Source: Candidatus Aminicenantota bacterium
GTDB taxonomy: Bacteria > Acidobacteriota > Aminicenantia > UBA2199
Assembly (NCBI GenBank): GCA_020355945.1
Contig: CP070627.1
Coordinates: 5,792,557 to 5,800,515 of the forward strand
Direction of reading: 5' to 3'
DNA: 7,959 nucleotides
Shown: one piece after another, positions 6,096 to 7,959 of the stretch
Position numbering within the stretch: position 1 is the first letter of the stretch
How the letters are laid out: the number at the start of each line of letters is the position of its first letter
Program-made: the position numbers and the translations under genes
Notes under the pieces: model-generated
What the model saw: the letters and a program-made list of their open reading frames with translations, nothing else
What the model was told of the DNA's origin: nothing
The model's database searches: none

Positions 6096-7932
6096 AATTA
6101 AACTCTTTATGAAAAATGATTGGTTTTATTTTTTCGATAAATTCTTCCAGGCTTCGTTTCCCTTGATCGCCTTTTTTATGGATGCGCAGGGAGATATTTT
6201 TATCTTTTTGTTCCTCATCGCCCAGGATAATGATATAGGGTATCTTTTGCAGTTCGGCATCCCTGATTTTCCTTCCCACACCTTCACTTCGTTCATCCAG
6301 TTCCGCCCTGAGGGAATTGATTTTCAATATTTCATAAACGTTCCTGGCGTAATCCATATTTCGCTCGGTGATGGGTATGACCATGACCTGGACAGGGGCC
6401 AGCCATACCGGGAAAAATCCACCGTAATGCTCGATCAATACGCCAAAGAATCGCTCCAATGAGCCCAGCACTGCCCGATGAATAATAATGGGCTGCCGGA
6501 TTTTCCCCTGGTCATCCGAGTATTTTAAATTAAACCGCTTGGGTAAATTGAAATCCACTTGAATGGTGGTACACTGCCATGAGCGTTTTAACACATCTTT
6601 GACCTTTATATCGATCTTGGGCCCGTAAAAGACCCCTTCACCCGGGTCTATTTTATAATTCACCCGGGTTTTTTCCAGGGAATTTTTTAGAGCGGTGGTG
6701 GCCATTTCCCAGTCTTCTATTTCACCCACATACTTTTCGGGCCGGGTGGAAAGATAGATGTCCATTTCAGAAAAACCGAAAGTTTTCAACATTCTCAGGC
6801 TAAAATCAAGGAGATTGTCCACCTCTTCTTCCATTTGAGATGGGGTACAAAAAATATGGGCATCATCCTGGGTAAATCCACGCACCCTCATCAATCCATG
6901 AAGAACCCCACTTCTCTCATACCGGTAAACCGTTCCTAATTCCGCCCACCGAAAAGGCATCTCTTTATAACTCCTGTTCCTGGATTTGTAAATCACCATA
7001 TGAAACGGACAATTCATGGGTTTTAACTGGTAGTCTGTATTATCAAAAGAAATTGGAGTAAACATATTTTCCTTGTAAAAATCATTATGACCGCTGGTGT
7101 TCCACAGGTCTATCCTGGCGATGTGGGGGCTGTTAACCAGTTGATACCCATTTTTTAAATGTTCTTCATACCAGAATTTTTCGATTTCATGCCGGATAAT
7201 ACCGCCTTTGGGGTGCCATAACACCAGGCCGGCGCCAATTTCATCCGTGATTGTGAAGAGTCCCAGGTCTTTACCCAGTTTTCGATGGTCCCTGTTTTGT
7301 GCTTCTTTTAAAAAATTCAAATGATTTTGCAGTTCCTGGGCAGAGGGGAAAACCACCCCATAAATTCTTTGCAGGGAGTGACTGGTTTCATCTCCTTTCC
7401 AATAGGCTGCGGCTACGGATAACAACTTAAAGTGTTTCAAATAAGATACCCGGGGTAGGTGAGGCCCCCGGCACAAATCCACAAAATCACCCTGTTTATA
7501 AACGGTTACCTTGTTTTCTTCGACTTTCTCATTGATCAATTCCACTTTCAGGTGTTGACCTTTGGAAAGGAAATAGTCAATTGCTTGTTGCCTGTCCCAG
7601 ACCAGCCGTTGGATTTTTAGATTTTGCTTAGCCAGGTGTTTCATTTTTTTGGAGATTTCTTCCAGGTCTTCGGGTGTAAAGGGCCGAGGAGTGAGAAAAT
7701 CATAGTAGAACCCGGTTTCAATCGCAGGCCCAATACCGTATTGGACATCCGGGTATAATTCTATGACTGCATGTGCCAACAGGTGGGCACAGGAATGTTT
7801 ATAAACGTCCGCTGCTTCTTCGGATTGGGAATTAAGTTCTTCGACGCTTGATTCTTCTGAATATTCGCTGTCCAGGTCTTTTAATTCACCATCTATTTTT
7901 AGTAGTAGTGCATCGCTTTTTTGCTTACCCAT
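6085..7932 (-). CDS. thrS: Threonyl-tRNA synthetase with shortened N-terminal TGS domain
   Basis: Class II synthetase that charges tRNA-Thr and edits mischarged Ser-tRNA. It has 615 residues against about 640 usually. Residues 1-42 correspond only to the second half of the TGS domain (LKIDGELKDLD aligns with the usual NGEL.DL segment). The editing domain is intact: HSCAH (46-50) and CRGPH (154-158). The catalytic core carries motif 2 (YRYERSGVLHGLMRVRGFTQDDAHIF, about 336-361), zinc ligands C308 in KPMNCPFH, H359 in DDAHIF and H485 in IIHRAVLGS, and motif 3 around 484-496. The anticodon-binding domain runs from about 512 (APVQVMVIPIT) to the end. TAA directly precedes the ATG in frame, so 7932 is the furthest possible start in this frame. 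The ribosome-binding site is weak (GAG, 10 bases away). It overlaps infC by 11 bases. Only 27 bases lie upstream, so promoter and any T-box leader are out of view. Confidence 0.95.
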   Translation of the reverse strand: MGKQKSDALLLKIDGELKDLDSEYSEESSVEELNSQSEEAADVYKHSCAHLLAHAVIELYPDVQYGIGPAIETGFYYDFLTPRPFTPEDLEEISKKMKHLAKQNLKIQRLVWDRQQAIDYFLSKGQHLKVELINEKVEENKVTVYKQGDFVDLCRGPHLPRVSYLKHFKLLSVAAAYWKGDETSHSLQRIYGVVFPSAQELQNHLNFLKEAQNRDHRKLGKDLGLFTITDEIGAGLVLWHPKGGIIRHEIEKFWYEEHLKNGYQLVNSPHIARIDLWNTSGHNDFYKENMFTPISFDNTDYQLKPMNCPFHMVIYKSRNRSYKEMPFRWAELGTVYRYERSGVLHGLMRVRGFTQDDAHIFCTPSQMEEEVDNLLDFSLRMLKTFGFSEMDIYLSTRPEKYVGEIEDWEMATTALKNSLEKTRVNYKIDPGEGVFYGPKIDIKVKDVLKRSWQCTTIQVDFNLPKRFNLKYSDDQGKIRQPIIIHRAVLGSLERFFGVLIEHYGGFFPVWLAPVQVMVIPITERNMDYARNVYEILKINSLRAELDERSEGVGRKIRDAELQKIPYIIILGDEEQKDKNISLRIHKKGDQGKRSLEEFIEKIKPIIFHKEFNYEI

Positions 7933-7959
7933 TTAATTTGATCTCATTATTATTGAAGT

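Noticed and set aside
6637..6669. Direct repeat TTCACCCGGGT at 6637-6647 and 6659-6669
   Set aside because: Both copies lie inside conserved thrS coding sequence in different frames (RVN and PGE); an 11-base repeat is probably chance.
7933..7959. Frame reading NNNEIKLNG then stop upstream of thrS as a displaced TGS start
   Set aside because: It resembles a TGS first strand only loosely, runs straight into thrS leaving no room for the missing 25 residues, and the window ends.

Overview
The window (about 45% GC by eye) is gene-dense and bacterial. It holds the 3' part of one large plus-strand gene (a zinc carboxypeptidase-like M14 protein, 1-1779). Facing it is a run of nine closely packed minus-strand genes (7932 down to 1803) that looks like one polycistronic unit: thrS - infC - rpmI - rplT - orf64 - zapB-like - zapA - rny - ymdB. 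The two groups converge at a 23-base gap (1780-1802). I see no rRNA, tRNA, mobile element, CRISPR array or long repeat.

The upstream half of the unit is the widespread translation cluster: threonyl-tRNA synthetase, initiation factor IF3, and ribosomal proteins L35 and L20. The downstream half combines two small cell-division proteins (ZapB-like coiled coil, ZapA) with the membrane-anchored endoribonuclease RNase Y and its usual neighbour, the YmdB phosphodiesterase. Genes overlap or nearly touch throughout: thrS/infC 11 bases, infC/rpmI 23 bases, rplT/orf64 4 bases (ATGA), rny/ymdB 11 bases. Every other gap in the unit is under 30 bases, so translational coupling is likely.

Lineage cannot be fixed from this window. 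A full-length RNase Y with YmdB next to ZapA/ZapB, and a long multi-region M14 peptidase alongside, would suit a Gram-negative-type, deep-branching group such as Acidobacteriota/Aminicenantes, deltaproteobacterial lineages or Calditrichota. This is inference from gene content only.

The parts most worth a second look are these. (1) A 64-codon basic, probably disordered ORF (orf64) fills the space between rplT and zapB, where many bacteria carry pheS-pheT. (2) ThrRS lacks the first half of its TGS domain, and an in-frame stop lies directly before its ATG. (3) infC and rpmI overlap by 23 bases, with the rpmI ribosome-binding site inside infC codons. (4) The IF3 start has an ATT immediately before the ATG. 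(5) The M14 protein has about 280 visible residues before its catalytic domain. Most of the window is ordinary housekeeping sequence, and I do not see convincing evidence of a new defence or mobile system.
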